The notes: generated by a model not told the origin, from the sequence alone. DNA of 64,000 nt from Amylostereum areolatum (GCA_012932865.1 SAXG01000047.1:124001-188000); one strand, 5' to 3'; counted from the stretch's first letter, positions 10,979 through 24,000 are shown. A program made the numbers and translations.

Positions 10979-13284
10979 GCGAATGATTTGACGAGGAAGG
11001 GTTATTTTCGGGTCACGACGAGAGATGATCGGACCGGCGGGGACGACGCGCGCTAGATGTCGCAGACAAAAGGGGGCGAACGGGTGGAGAAGACTGGTCC
11101 TTCAGAAAAGGAACGTCGTACTTATCGAGCGATGATCCAACCGCGGACCTCAGAAGCTTTGAGTAACATCTAGGACCCACCGGATCTTCTAGGCCAGCGT
11201 GTCGGAACCAAAAGAGCACGTCAATATGGCTTCGTACTCGCCAATTGGTAAGAGGGCCGCGTTCGCATTTTGTGGCGGACTATGTACATACAGCAGCACC
11301 CGAGCTACTCGGATCGCGCGCATTGAATCCTGATTGTTGACAACCTAAACGCCTGTTTATATGTAATAAAATAACGGTCGCACTTGAAAACGGGTGGCGC
11401 ACCTCGCCGACGATGCCAACATCGGACGATTATTACGCGGCATCCGTTGTCATGCCTTTAGCACCCGGACGAGTTCTTGGCTACGAAACTTGTATTTTGA
11501 GGGACTAGGAGAGATGCTGTAAGATATGGATTCCAGTGTAGAGGGGACGTAGAAAAGGACCCATAGTATCTCAATCACAACAAGTGCCCATGGCACATGC
11601 ACGTCGACAGCGGGAGACGTCTCTTGCCTGTTGTCATGACATATGTATGATACTGAAGCGGCCAACGCGACTTGTCGAATCTGTACATATGATGAGGAAC
11701 AGGTGCATGTGGAGTACAAGACGCCGTTGAATGATTGCCTGGAGTGTAACCCCGTGAGCACGCATTCAATACAGAGGGTACATACGTAAACCGTTTGCGG
11801 CTCCTCCGTCTACCTCAAGGCACGCTGGCACCTAAAGAGCCCGCCCGAGGGAAAGCTTGTTCAAGATGGAGGTACCATTTTGGCGTTGTCAGAGTGGGGT
11901 TACTGGAAACGATGCGACCGGACCTACAGCCCAATGCATCAGCGTAATCGAAAGACCTGACTCAAACCGTCGCGTGCAATGGCCGGGGTCGGTAAAACGT
12001 CCTCGGGGGCGATAAAATATCGCCGCATGAGAAGTGTCGCGTCGTAAGAAATCTGCCTTTCACTCACGAAAGACTTAGAAGTCTATCCTCGACAACGGTG
12101 GTGATCGTTTGACTCGACCAGGATCCTAGAATCAGAATTAGGCAAGATTGCGATGCCACAAACCGAATAACATACACAGCGCCCCGCCGCCGCTGACGCA
12201 GGTCGGTTCACAACAGTGGTGTATATGGGTTTATATCAGGCATCGTCCTGTCACGGTTTTCACACAGAGGAACGGCCGCCAGACGCGTGGATTCTGAGCC
12301 ATCTGGTAGGAAAACCTTGTGTGCGCTTCGCGAAGACGGGTTCTTTTGACCTCGAAAACGGGTCTGATGACGCATCCCGAGGTTCGAATACGTGTTACCT
12401 GCACCCCGCCTGCACCTTCTGATGCCCCCCTCGAGGAACAAAAGGATACCGCCGTCGAGCGTCAGCGTTTCCCAAGAGCGCATATAAAAACAGGGAGCGC
12501 AGAGTTTGGGCCGACAAATGGCGGCGGAGCGCCGCTCAGAAAATCCCAATATGGACATGCGCAGCGCAAAAGTTTGTTCATGAATGTCGGGGACGAGCCT
12601 TGTGACCCCGGATAAGTGGATAGGCGAAAGAACGTATCGACGCGATGCGTACGCGATTGAAAAAAAGTGTGTCCAAGACGAGAGCTCCGGATACTTGACG
12701 GATACTTGCGGCTGTAGGGGGCTTCATAGCGGGGCGCCGACCGCCTGAACGAGGTCGCCATGTGCTTCAATGGTGCGGGTATGTAGGCATGTCGTTTATT
12801 GAAAGCAAGGAAAGTATCAGCATCGGGGCGGCGAGGTGGAGATCTGGAGACAAGAATAGCTCACCTGCAAGCAGCGCGCTTCGGGCTGATCATGGGGCGG
12901 AATGCTGCCACAGTTCAATGTGTCTGTTTGAGGAGGGAAGCGGCAGGTGAGATCCCCGCGCAGTATGACGAGCTGTCGAACAATGAAAGATGAAAAAGCG
13001 AAACGGGACTCGAGATTCGTGGTGGTAGATCCCCGCTGCCACAAGTGCGTCACCAGAACAGCGCGCGCTCAGTGGCCGCTAACAGAGCCTTGTCGCTGGA
13101 CCACGATCAAGGAGTCGGGTCAGTCAGTTGTGGAGCCCTGGGTTTTTTTGAGAGTACGAAGCGACAAGCTCGAATGCGAGCAGGACACTGGAAAAGTGGA
13201 AACGTCACCAGGAGGCTCAGAGTCAGGAAAAACAAGTCCCCTGTCACGTGATTGTCATCAATAAAATTTTCAATTTTTGCGACC
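10979..13284. other. Intergenic stretch without recognisable genes
   Basis: I see no protein motif, tRNA-like T-arm with a matching stem, or clear repeat in this 2.3-kb stretch. Open frames here are short, on both strands and without family features. The right end merges into the pyrimidine-rich leader of the elongation factor gene. Confidence 0.4.
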
Positions 13285-13340
13285 AAGGCCATCGATCTCT
13301 CTCTCCTTCCTCCATCGTCCTCCTCCCCACCACACGAAAA
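13285..13340 (+). promoter_or_regulatory. CT-rich leader of the EF-1 beta gene
   Basis: A pyrimidine-rich tract (ATCGATCTCTCTCTCCTTCC and onward) ends just before the ATG at 13341, which sits in the context CACGAAAAATG. CT-rich tracts before the start codon are common in strongly expressed fungal housekeeping genes; the role here is inferred. Confidence 0.5.
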
Positions 13341-14374
13341 ATGTCTTTCGACCTCGCAAAACTCGAGTCTCACCTCGCCGCAAGGTCCTACGTCGAGGGG
13401 TAAGCCTTTCCCGCTCATCCAACGCCACCCAGCCTCTTTTTTCGTGATGATTTTTCGCTATGGTCCGTGTTTCCAAGAAGCGACTAGACACCGCTGCACA
13501 CCCTGCCGACACCTACTCTTCTGTAGCCCTCTGATCACCCCTCTCACCATTGACATCGTTCTGAAAACCCTATCGATGCCCGACACTCACGCGTTCGCTC
13601 GTCCTCGCAGGTACACGCCTTCTCAGGCCGACGTCCACGTCTTTAAGGCGCTTACCGGTGTCCCCGACGCGTCCACCTCTCCCCATGCCGCTCGCTGGTA
13701 CGCTCACATCAAGTCGTACACCTCCGAGTTCGACAGCCTGCCCGGATCGAGCAAGGCAGGAGAAGCCTTCACTGCCGCCGCTGCCCCCGCAGCTGCTGCT
13801 CCCGCGGCGGCTGACGATGATGATGACGTCGATCTCTTCGGGTCCGACGACGAGGAGGAGGACGCGGAGGCTGAGCGTGTCAAGGCCGAGCGTGTCGCCG
13901 CCTACAACGCAAAGAAGGCTGGGAAGCCCAAGGCGGCTGCCAAGGTGTGTTTCGACCCTCTCTCTTTTTTCGTCGATCGGTGCACTGATCGTGGGCCGAT
14001 AGTCCGTCGTGACGTTGGATGTCAAGCCTTGGGACGACGAGACGGATATGGCCGCGCTTGAGGCTTCCGTTCGGTCCGTCGAGCAGGAGGGTCTCGTCTG
14101 GGGTGCGAGCAAGCTCGTCGCCATCGGATACGGTATCAAGAAGCTCCAGATCACGCTTGTCGTGGGTGGGTTCATTTCACGTTCTCGCGCCCGCTCTCCC
14201 ATTCTGACGTGTACACTGCAGAGGATGAGCTCGTATCGCTCGACGATCTCCAGGAGAAGCTTGCCGACGAGTTTGCAGACTACGTTCAGAGCTCGGACAT
14301 CGCTGCCATGCAAAGTACGTCGATGGACTCTTTTCGTCGTTGCTTGATGTTGATTTTTGGTTCTAGAGTTGTAG
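13341..14374 (+). CDS. EFB1: Translation elongation factor 1-beta (eEF1B GEF)
   Basis: Guanine-nucleotide exchange subunit of the eEF1B complex; reloads eEF1A with GTP during translation elongation in the cytosol. Exons: 13341-13399, 13611-13944, 14003-14165, 14222-14314 and 14367-14374. They join to 657 nt, a 218-residue protein, the usual family size. The N-terminus has GST-C-like features ([28 protein letters not shown]). An Ala-rich and acidic linker ([17 protein letters not shown]) follows, then the catalytic domain: [48 protein letters not shown] and the C-terminus MQKL. All introns are GT-AG; the first is the longest (211 nt). The last coding exon is only 8 nt (AG TTG TAG), which automated gene callers may miss. 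Assignment is certain. Confidence 0.97.
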
Positions 14375-15100
14375 ATTTTGGGCTTTGTTGGGTGTGTTGT
14401 ACGTTGAGTTACCCTCTCGGGGTTGTTGTACAGAAGTCATCAATACCATGTTGTGATATTACCAAAGTGGTAGAGGGTCTGGATGTCCCTGAACACTGCA
14501 GCGTGCGTCTAAACGGGGATTCAAACAGTGCGAGCATCTGGCGAGTCTGCTGCCCTTTGCCCGACGACGTTGCCCCGCCCAGCATGGGCGCTTGTTGGAT
14601 CCCGACAGACGCCCACATGGCGATAGACGCCGGCCTTGGTAGTCGACTCCGCGGCTGACCACGGCCGCCGCCGCCACCGACAACGAGCGTTCGTATTGCG
14701 CCAGCAAGTGCGGAGTGCTACGAAGTGCATAACTCAGGCGCGGTGAACGCCTCATGAACGGATACTTGATCAGGGTCAAAATCCTTATCTATCCCTTCAC
14801 CACCAATACCATGTCCTCTAAGTACAACTTTTGGGGACCTTTGCCCTACTAGGCGATGCGCTTCTCATGCACATGGCTTGCACCCACCGTCGGCCGGGTC
14901 CTCGAACACGCTTCCTTCTTCGGCGCACCTCCCGCTGCTCAACAGGAACTCGGAAGCTGGCGCCGAATACGCCACTCGCAGCAAGAACCTACAGACCACG
15001 GTGAGCCGCATTGTTCCGTCCCCGTTATGTTTCGCGGGTGCGTGGGGGACGTGCATGTCGGCCGCCGCGACGTTATGAACCGGCGTGGTGATTGGAGATT
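14375..15100. other. Intergenic, no gene recognised
   Basis: This follows the EF-1 beta stop and probably starts with its 3' untranslated region. Short open frames are present on both strands but carry no family feature. Confidence 0.35.
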
Positions 15101-15109
15101 ACGCCGGGG

Positions 15110-16701
15110 AGAGCGGAGACGGATGGGTCAAGTAGGTCTGCGGGCGTTTTCACGGAGACCGCACACGGGTTCCTGGAGTATCTGGCAGTCGATGCAACGA
15201 TGTTCAACTTGGCGGAGAGCCGGTGAGTTACTATATAGTAAGTATACAGCCCTGCCCCGTCATACTCACGCAGCTCCAATGCCTCCCTCAGGCTCGGCCG
15301 AGAAGCCCAAGAAGCCCGGCCCTCCTCCGCGTCTGTCGTCTCTTCTAAGTATGGCCACGGCACGCACAGATCGGCGCCTGGTACGCCCGCATTGAATGAC
15401 AAGGCGGAATACCGACGGTATAGCGCGGCTCGCGAGGTGCACACGCCCACAAGCGCGGAGTTGAATGGAGACCGGGTAACCCCCCACGTGTATCGCGTCA
15501 ATGGCGTTCACCCCCTCATCGACATCGCGCCGTCGTCGAAGGCAGTGACCCCGGAGGTTGCGAGGTATCGTTTATGGGTTATGGTTCGCCGGTGGGCAAG
15601 ACGTCATATGCCACCCTCGAGGCTCGTGTCGGCCAGTGAATCCATCAGACGGTGCCAGTGCAATCTCCTCCGCGAATCGCCTCCCCACTGGACGGCGGTG
15701 CGAATCCGTTCAAGGCGGTCTCCTCCGACTCCCAACCCACCCTCGACGATGACCGTTGATCCCCGCTCGACTCCACGAAACGCAGACTCGACCGCCGTGA
15801 CGGCCTGGCGGACGACTCGCCGCTGGCGTGCTGCGTCAGGGCTCGACGTTCGGTATCCGGAGATCCACACTGGCCCAAAGCGTTGTCGCACATCGATTTG
15901 AGCCCTGCAGAGGCTCCCCCTCGCGCTCCAGCGTCCCCCCCTCCCCCGAGATGTCGCAGTGGAAGGGGCCGGATTCAAGGAAGGAACTTGGGAAGCGACT
16001 CGCCCTCTTGCTCAATCAACGCACTTACCGAGTCGCACCACGCAGGTTCGGAAACACTCGTCCGACGCTTCAAGCTTCACAGCGTAGTGGCGTAGTGCCC
16101 GTTCTGAACGAAGCGCGTCCACTGGCACCGGCCAAGGCTCTCCCCGTCCCGTTCCCCGCACCGCAAACGTCGACTCGGAACCCAAAATGTCATCCGACAG
16201 GCCACCGAGAGTGGTGCTCGTCCCTCCGAAACAAAATGGACCCCTGCACCTTCCCGTCGCCCACTCGCGCCCCTGCCCCACCCAGTATCCGTCCCACAAA
16301 AAATCCCCTTCGTCGACCCCATGTAGGCAGCCTGACAGGCTCGCCCCGGACGCCCACCCTATGATACTCCATCAGTACGCAGCGTCCATCCTCTCAGGGC
16401 CGGCCACGAGGCCGACCTCAACTTTCAAGTGCATTGCCATCGCGATGCACGCTCAGGACCCGGAGCGGCGAACCAGAAGATGGCCGACTACAGAGAGGCG
16501 GGGAACTGGAAGGAGGAAGCGAAGCGAAGGTCCTCGGAGAGGCGCCGGCCCGGGGATGTCTCACCGTTACCTGTTCGTTCTCAGTCGAACAAGCTCGTGT
16601 CGGTAGGAAGCTTCGTCGGTGCTCTGACAGCTCTCGCCGAAGGGGGGCGCTTTCTGGATGTCGAGGGGGCGGCGTCGCGGCGGACGGCGAATGGTGCGTA
16701 A
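15110..16701 (+). CDS. Uncertain hypothetical gene or relic
   Basis: A plus-strand frame around 15.11-15.23 kb reads SAGVFTETAHGFLEYLAVDA and TMFNLAESR, then meets a good donor (GTGAGT). An acceptor about 60 nt later restores a frame that continues as SKYGHGTHRSAPGTPALNDK and AEYRRYSAAREVHTPTSAEL, through VNGVHPLIDIAPSSK to about 15,560. Another coding-looking piece near 16.46-16.70 kb reads KMADYREAGNWKEEAKRR and ends GAASRRTANGA with TAA. I could not connect these segments cleanly or find a start, and no known domain is evident. It may be a fast-evolving gene with several introns or decayed sequence. The minus strand is also partly open here, which weakens the case. Confidence 0.25.
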
Positions 16702-17204
16702 TACTTGTACTACTCGATATGTGCCACCAAGCACCACTCGAGTGCCTGTTCAATATGCAATGCCAGTACGGGATTCACAGTTTCACTGGCTCAGCGCTCG
16801 CTCGGAGACGCATCCACCATCCATACCATCGGTTCCATCCCGGGATCCAGTCGTGCTCACCAAACAGTTGCGGGCACCACGCCCGCGAAGCTTCGTGCCT
16901 TTCCCGCGCGTCCATCTGCCGGTCTCCCGTTGACAGAGACAACACCTCAAACACCCGCACAAGACTCGTACGAAATTGGTGTGTGCTGACTTGCGACCTT
17001 CAGTCGCGAACAAGCGTGGTCACCGGTAGCCGTTCAATCGCGTCGAGCTCGTACCGTGCACGTATCGAAAGTCCCCCCTCGAACGCGACGCGACCCCACC
17101 TCCCAATCCCTGCACCCGGGCCCCCAAGTAGCCAACAGGAGCAGAGAAAAAAGTGGGATTCCCATACTCAACAAACAAACAAAACAAAACAAAACACGTT
17201 TACT

Positions 17205-19606
17205 CTACACCCCGCCGCTGTCCTTCCTCAACCCGGGCGTCGAAAGCCCCCTCTCCGCCCGCCCCTCCCCCAGCCCGGGCGTATTCCTCCCCGAGGCGTT
17301 CCCGCCCCCCCTCGCGGCGCTCCGCATCGGCGCCCCAAGCTCCACCTCGTCCCCCTCGCCCTCCTCGCCCTCTCCGCCCTCGCCCTCCCCAAACACCGCG
17401 CCCAGCTCCGCGCCCGCGCCCGCGCCGGTGCCGTTCAGATACGCGGCGGACCGTCGCGCCCGGCGCGCGTGGAACGTCCGACTGGCGGTCGCGTTCGAGA
17501 AGAGCGGGAGCAGGTACCGCTCGTCGATCGCCTGGAACCACTTCGAGTCCTCGCCCGCCGGCGGCGCGGGCTCGACCGCGACCGCGCGACGGCCCGCGGC
17601 GGACGTGGACGCGAGCGGGAGGACCTCGCCCCCGTCCGAGTCGTAGTCCTCGCTCGAGGCGGCGGAGAAGACGGAGGCGGAGCGCATGGGCGACATCATC
17701 CCGCCGCCGCCGCCGCCGCCCTGCGGCTGGTGGTTGTAGTTCCACGCGGCCGCGCTCGGGCCCCGCCGCCCGCCATACGCGGGGAACTGCTGCGCCGAGG
17801 GCGTGCGCGACGGCGGGGGCTCGTCCCACCTGCCCCCGCGGCCGGCCATGTACCACGGGCGGGCGGAGGGCGCGTCCTCCTCGTCCGAGTCCTCCGCCGC
17901 CTCGTCCTCGACGCCGGTCCGGATCCCGAGCACCTCGAGCATGCGCGCGGTCGTGCCGCCGAAGACGACGACGGTGAGCACGACGACGACGAGCACCGTC
18001 GTCCGCAGCGTCTGCGCGTTCTCGCCCTGGAAGCCCGCGGCGAGCGCGACGCCGACCGCGCCGCGGAGGCCGGCCCAGAAGAGCATCATCTGGTACGAGT
18101 GCGGGAGCTCGTCCGTGCGCTGGCCGCGCGCGTGCCGGTGGAAGAGGTTGATGGCCTCGGCGAGGGGGAAGACGGCGGCGTAGCGGGTGAAGATGACGGC
18201 GACGGTGGTGACGGCGATGAAGAGCGGCTTGACGTAGTTGGTGACTTTTTCGGAGGAGGGCGGGCTGGTGAAGAGGGAGAGGCCGAGGTAGATGAAGATG
18301 AAGTTCTCGGAGAGCTGGGCGAGGGTGGCGAAGATGTACTTGGTGGTGCGCTGGGTGCGGCGGGACATGGTGTGGTAGGCGTAGTGCTTGAGGGTGATGC
18401 CGCAGAAAAGGAGGGAGACGATGCCGGACATGGACATGCCGTTGGAGAAGAAGTAGCAGGTGTAGGCGGAGAGGGCGACGAGGCAGGACTCGATGGCGGG
18501 ATAGAGGGACAGGGAGGAGTGTTTGAGGATGAGGGACATGGCGAGGCCAAAGGCGACGCCGAGGGCCATGGAGACGCTGAATGACAGCAGGAAGATGCCG
18601 GTGCCGGTGAAGAGGGAGGAGAGGTAGACCTCCGCGCCGTGGAACTGCGTCAGCGTCCTAGCCCTTCGTCAGCCACGCACCGCAGAAAAGGGCGGAGAAA
18701 CGCGGACGTACTCGTACATGACGATGCTGACGGCGTCGTTCAGCAGGCTCTCGCCGAAGATGACGGTGTAGAGCTTGGGGTCGACCTTGTACTGATTGAA
18801 GATGGAGAGGATGGTGACGGGGTCGGTGGCGGAGAGAGTGGTGCCGAAGATGAGGCATTCAATCAAGGGGAGGTCGACGGACTCGAGGCCGAGGAAGGAG
18901 TAGAGGTAGACAAGCACACTGTCCTGCAGGTGATCAGATTCCGCGCCAGACAGAGGCGGGAGGTGCGTACCCGATGCCGACGGCGGAGATGAACGTCCCG
19001 AGGAACGCAAAGGTCAATATCGAACCAAAGTTGCGGAAAAAGTTCTCCTAAAACGCGGGGGGTCAGCGATGCGGGCGATATGCAGGCTGGGAGACGGACC
19101 TGCTTGAGCTCGTAGCCGGAGTTGAGGATGATGGGCGGAAGGAGCAGGTTGAAGAAGAGCGTGTGTTTGAACGTCTGTGGACAGCAACCGTCAGTTCTTG
19201 GATCCAAGGACATCGAGCGCCGACGATGACACGTAACCCCGCCCTCCGCCTCCCCACGAGCGCGCCGTCCGCGTCGTCCCCGCGCGCATCTACCTCCAGC
19301 ATTTCCCCACTCCAGGCAACCCACCAGGCCAAAGGAAAAACTCACCAGCATTTCGCGAATGAGGTGCCCCGGCGCAAGCCGTACGATGAAGCCTACGATC
19401 ATGCCCGCGACGATAGACACCAGCGTCTCGTGCACGGCGCGTATGCGTTTGATTTGGAGGTAGTAGGAGGTCCAAAGGGACAGGACAAGAAGCATGCAGA
19501 CAAGGAAGAGCGACCAAGAGGAATAGAACTCTTCTTCTTCGGCGACGGGGGTGGCTGAGGGCGCTGCCACTGCGGCTGGGGCGACGATGCCGACGTGTAT
19601 GGACAT
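17205..19606 (-). CDS. NHX1: Na+/H+ exchanger, endosomal NHX type (CPA1)
   Basis: Electroneutral Na+(K+)/H+ antiporter of the NHE/NHX family, by homology acting in late endosome, Golgi or vacuole membranes for pH and cation balance. ATG at 19604-19606, TAA-side end at 17205; about six exons. A first membrane segment FYSSWSLFLVCMLLVLSLW follows a short lead. FFNLLLPPIILNSGYELKQ matches the conserved NHE FFxxLLPPII region. ENFFRNFGSILTFAF, FGTTLSATDPVTI, FGESLLNDAVSIVMYE (the Asn-Asp ion-site pair), LSENFIFIYLGLSLF and FWAGLRGAVGVALA (conserved arginine) come in the family's order. The cytosolic tail of about 220 residues is Gly/Ser/acidic-rich with a Gly8 run at 17,701-17,724 and very high GC. 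That GC content produces long spurious frames on the plus strand. No defects seen; function is firm, exact compartment inferred. Confidence 0.92.
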
Positions 19607-20570
19607 GGCGAGAGGGGGAGAACGGCGGGGACTTGGTTGTGAGCGTGAGCCGAGTCCTGCCTGAGGATGTATACGGGGTGGTTGGGGGCGCGAGTGCCTC
19701 GCGAGTCGGGTCAGTTGCGATGGCTGGGACGAAGGGTCGGCCAGGGCCAATCCACGACGCGGTCGACGTTGCGAAAATCCCAAAATGGAAGGTCTTTCCC
19801 ATCGGCTTGAAGGTCCTCGAGGCTCGGATCATCGCCCTCATTCGTCTACTCACTATTGGGTTCATGAAACGCCTCCCAAATCAACTTCGAGCGTGCGAGC
19901 CAGAGGAGATGCCGAACGCGAAGATCCTCTACACCCCGCCGGCGTCGTAAGTAGTCACTCGCGTTTCGCGGGCATGCTGTCTCCGCATCCACGTCCTCGT
20001 CCGCGATCGCTCGAGCGGGCGCGTCAAGCCTCGTGAAGGACGGTACGGTACGGTACGTGAACGGATTTGCGTTCGGTGTGTTCTCGTTTATGACGTCTTG
20101 TCGAGGGCGACCACCCGGGGATGTCTTGCAAGGCCCCTCCGCGAGCACCGTTCGCCGGTGGGCGTGCGCCTCGAGCGCACGTTCAATTCCCGCCCAACGT
20201 CGCCCCTGCATGTCCTGAGCCCTCGTCCATCTCCAACGGAACGGAAAGCGTCCACCTCGACGGAGCGCCCTCGACCCGTCTCAAGATAATCCCGTCTTCG
20301 GCGTCACTGTCACTGCAGAATATAGGCAGCACCGTCGTGCGCGCGCGCTCCGTCGCACGTCCCGGTTCGAACACGGTCATGTTTGGGAGGATATTTGGAG
20401 AAGTCGGGCGCAGATGGCGATCGGTGGATTTCGACGGCGCGTAAGCCTTCTCTTTCGTCACTGTCTTCCTCCTCCTCTCGACCTCGTTTCCCTCTCATAC
20501 CCCGCCTACCATGCCCCCATTTTTTTAAAATTTGAGCTTACATCCCTCGGAATCGACAGGTGCTTCGGGT
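19607..20570. other. NHX upstream region; unclear coding
   Basis: Upstream of the antiporter. Plus-strand frames at 19,633-19,950 and near 20,360-20,442 end at GTAAG donors, but I found no consistent splice chain or known domain. The direct triplet GGTACGGTACGGTACG (GGTAC repeated) occurs near 20,041-20,056. Confidence 0.3.
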
Positions 20571-20571
20571 G

Positions 20572-20934
20572 GTAAGCGCTCGCCCTTCGCCCGACCTCCC
20601 ATCCCCGAACAAGCGTCCCTCACCGGCTACCTTGCACAGGCGCCATATCGTCTTACAACCCCAGCGGCCGAACCGAACATCAAGGTATTCTGGAAGTCCC
20701 AGACCGCGCTCAAGCAGCCGACCCATAGCCTCAAGTACCCCCCCTACCCCAGACACGGACGCCTGCCTTCGCCCCCTCCAAATCCTGTTCCAGTGCGCCA
20801 TCGACATTCTCGACGGCGGCATGACCTTCATTCTTAGCTCCTAGCGATATATGTCCTGCTTCCCAGCGAATCGAAGCCGTGCACGAACTGCTGTTCAAGG
20901 CGTTCGGCGCCCAATTCATCTACTCAAAATAACG
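20572..20934 (+). pseudogene. Relic of DUF6535-family gene (C-terminal region)
   Basis: Three collinear pieces match the C-terminal half of the intact gene at 28,079-31,114. VFWKSQTALKQPT matches GWSWSALKKPS. RPLQILFQ...AIDILDGGMTFIL matches EPLRTPFQ...TVDIRDGGMVFAL, with a four-codon deletion. IEAVHELLFKAFG matches TEAVRKLFQETFS. The distance between the last two pieces is nearly preserved but contains a TAG at 20,842-20,844 and a one-base frame change. The pieces lie in different frames, so no protein can be made. The copy is truncated at both ends and lies about 7.5 kb left of the intact gene in the same orientation. The match is by eye but holds at DNA level (shared CGACGG-GGCATG core). 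Confidence 0.65.
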
Positions 20935-21053
20935 AAGCGTCGCGTCCCCGTGGTAGTCCTGGGAGTTCATCACATGTTCCGATTCCGGTAGCGATATAGA
21001 CAAATGTGCAGCATGCGTATGTTCACCGAGCTTCATTCCACTACATCCTCGAT

Positions 21054-24000
21054 CTACCTATGACACCGCGTCCACTCCTTCCCGTGTACAAAATGCCGGA
21101 AATCGATGTACAGCTCCGGCGCACCCAATATTCCCACCTGTGGCGGAAGACAGAGTCCTTTCCTCAACGGCGGTGGCACCCAGAACAGCTTATCGCTATT
21201 GTGCGTTACCCACCCGTCTTCCATATCGGCTCTCTCTTGTATCATCCCTTCATTGTCAGTAGCGCACACAGATACGGACCCGACCATCGTGTGCTCTGAC
21301 ACCTCCGGCCACCTCATCTCGCGAGTGAAGTCGACGTTCCAGAGTGCGACGGTGTGGTCCGCGCCCCCAGAGACCAGGAGCTTCTCATCTGCGGAGACGG
21401 CGAGAGCTAGCACCGCGCCCTTATGTCCGCGCAAAGGCGGGCACAGCTGTTCTCCGGACGCACGGTCCCAGATTCGGATGGTCTCATCGCGGGAGCCCGA
21501 GATGATTTGGGATCCGTCTTGGGAGACGTGGATACAATGCACCAGTTCCGAGTGTCCTACGAGGACTGGGAGCAGCGCGTCGCCGGTCTTGGCATCCCAG
21601 AGGCATATCTTGCCATCTTCGCCAGCTGAGACGATGCAGCTGCCATCTGGCGTGACCGCGACGGCCAGCGTTGAGCCTGCATGCGCCACGAATGGACCTA
21701 CAGAGGCCTCTTCCCTGGATATGTCCCATATACAGAGGGTACCATCTCTCGCCCCTGAGACAATGTGGGAAGGCTCGTTCGGGAAATAAGCGACGGCGTC
21801 GGCCACGCTCGAGTGACCGTGCAAAGTCTGGACGTGTGTCAATTTTGCGTCTCCGTCGATATCATACAGACGGATAGTATTGTCGGCCAGAGCCCATGCA
21901 ATCTGGAGGCTGGTAGGGGATATTGCGAGGGCTCGGAAGCCCTTGTTCTGATGGACGGAGAGCTGGCGTGGGTCTGGCATGTTACGGTCCCAGATACGGA
22001 GACTGCCGTCATACGAACCGGTGATGAGATACTTTCCGTCGTGCGTGAAGAGGGTACACACGATCCAGTCCTCGTGTTCTTCGAGTACTATGCGTGAATT
22101 TCTGTCGTATGCTTTGCCCAGGCGACGAAGGGAAACCCTGTTGTCATCGCCCCCGGATGCGACCAAGGATCCGTCTGGAGAGATCGCGACAGAGTGGACC
22201 CAATCCATGTGATCATCGCGCAACGGCAGCATCCTGCTCATCATCGGTGTCGTGTCCCACACGCGCACCGTGTCGTCTGCGTCACTTGAGATAAGTCGGC
22301 GGCCGTCCAAGGAGAACTCGAGATGGAGAATCGCCCCACGGTGGCCTACAAACTCTGCGGAAATTTGACCAGTCTTGATATCGAGAAGATGAATGACCGG
22401 GTCTAGACCTCCTATTGCCACCTGTTGGCAATCGGGGGACCACGCAAGCGCGAACTTGAAGGAGCGCTCATTAAGACCTGTTGAATGCTGGAAGGCCTGC
22501 GCGCCGCTCTGGACGTCCCATATGATGATCATGTTGTCTCCTGCACAGCTGGCGAGATACCGCTCGTCTGGTGAGAACGCGACTGACGATGCCGAGTCGG
22601 TGTGCCCTTCCATAAGCCCGTGAATCGCAGTTCCAGCGCGTATATCCCAAATGCAGACACTGTTGTCATCCGCACACGATGCTACCAAACTTCCGCTCGG
22701 GCTAAAAACCACTTGAGAAATCGATGTTTGCGGCCCATCCATGGGGGCGGAGAGTAACGATCCCGTAGGGACATCCCACACGAAGAGTGACTGAGACTCC
22801 CTGGTGATAGTGACTAGCTTCTTCCCGTCGAATGAAAAGGCGACGCCCCCGACCGCATCCTCTCCGAGAGAATCGTAGGAAAGTCTTTCACCGGTGGACA
22901 TGTCATACACACGCGTGCCGTGACTCGTCGCTATCGCCGCAAATTGGCCATTAGGTGAGATATTGAGGAAGGTGACTGCCAGAATTGACTGGTCGATGAA
23001 ATAGCCTCCGAATGACGATCCTGTTCGTAGGTTCCATTTCCAGTACCGATGTCCGTCGGTGCAAGCAACGGTCTCGCCGTCGGGCATGCAAGCAGTCACG
23101 ATACCGGGTCCTCCATGTGCGGGAAGAGGAACATTCGCGGACAGATGAGATATGTCCCATCGCTTGAGTGACCCGTCTTCGCTTCCTGACAATACCAGCC
23201 TGCCGGCCCCTGGAAAAACACAGAGGGAAGTTACGGGAAACGAATGGCCTGTCAGAGGGGAAGAAATTGTATGTCCGGTTGAAACATCCCACACGATGAT
23301 GGAACAATCGTCGGATCCGGAGACGAGTAAATCGCCGTCGCTCGAGAATGCCAACGCGCGAACACTGTCCGTGTGACGCCAGAGCTTGTGTATCTGTATT
23401 TTCTGCTCCAAACTCCATAGGTAGATCGCGTTGTCGTCCCCTCCAGAAGCGATATATCTTGAGGATCCATCCGCGATGACCGTTCTGACGCAGTCGCTAT
23501 GGCCCACCATTGGATTCCCGACAGTCACGCCGGCGGCTTTGTCCCAGACGCACACCGTCCTGTCGTCGCTTCCAGAAATGATAAAGCGGCCATCGGCGGT
23601 CCACGCCACTGACCGGACCTGTGTTTCAGTGTAGCGTCGTTAGCCTCGGGCTACAATGCAAAGACGGAAGGGTAAAACATCGTACACAGTCGGTGTGTCC
23701 TTTGAAGATGTCGATCGCCAATTTCATGGTTGTAAGGTAAATAATGCGAATTGTACTATCATCGGAACCAGACACGAGCTGGGAACCGTCAGGAGACATG
23801 CTCAGTCCACGAATACCGTTCGTGTGGGCTTGGAATGTCTCCCCTAGTTGTGCTCCTGTTTCTGAATCCCATACGCGAATGTTACCGTTATCGAAACCTG
23901 CAACGACCCGTTTGCCAGAGAATGCCACCGCAAGAGCTTGACGTTCGTACTCGCTGGCGTGCGGAGCGATCACCAGTATCCCAGTGTCTACATTGAAAAT

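Noticed and set aside
12371..12390. GGTTCGAA motif as a tRNA T-arm
   Set aside because: Flanking bases do not form the T stem and no D or anticodon arm could be drawn upstream.
13570..14313. 247-residue minus-strand open frame
   Set aside because: Entirely antisense to the well-supported EF-1 beta exons and has no family feature.
16434..18584. 716-residue plus-strand open frame
   Set aside because: It is antisense to the GC-rich tail of the antiporter gene, made of Arg/Gly/Glu-rich sequence without domains; it reflects base composition.
20346..20366. GGTTCGAAC as a tRNA T-arm
   Set aside because: The stem after the loop does not pair with the one before it.
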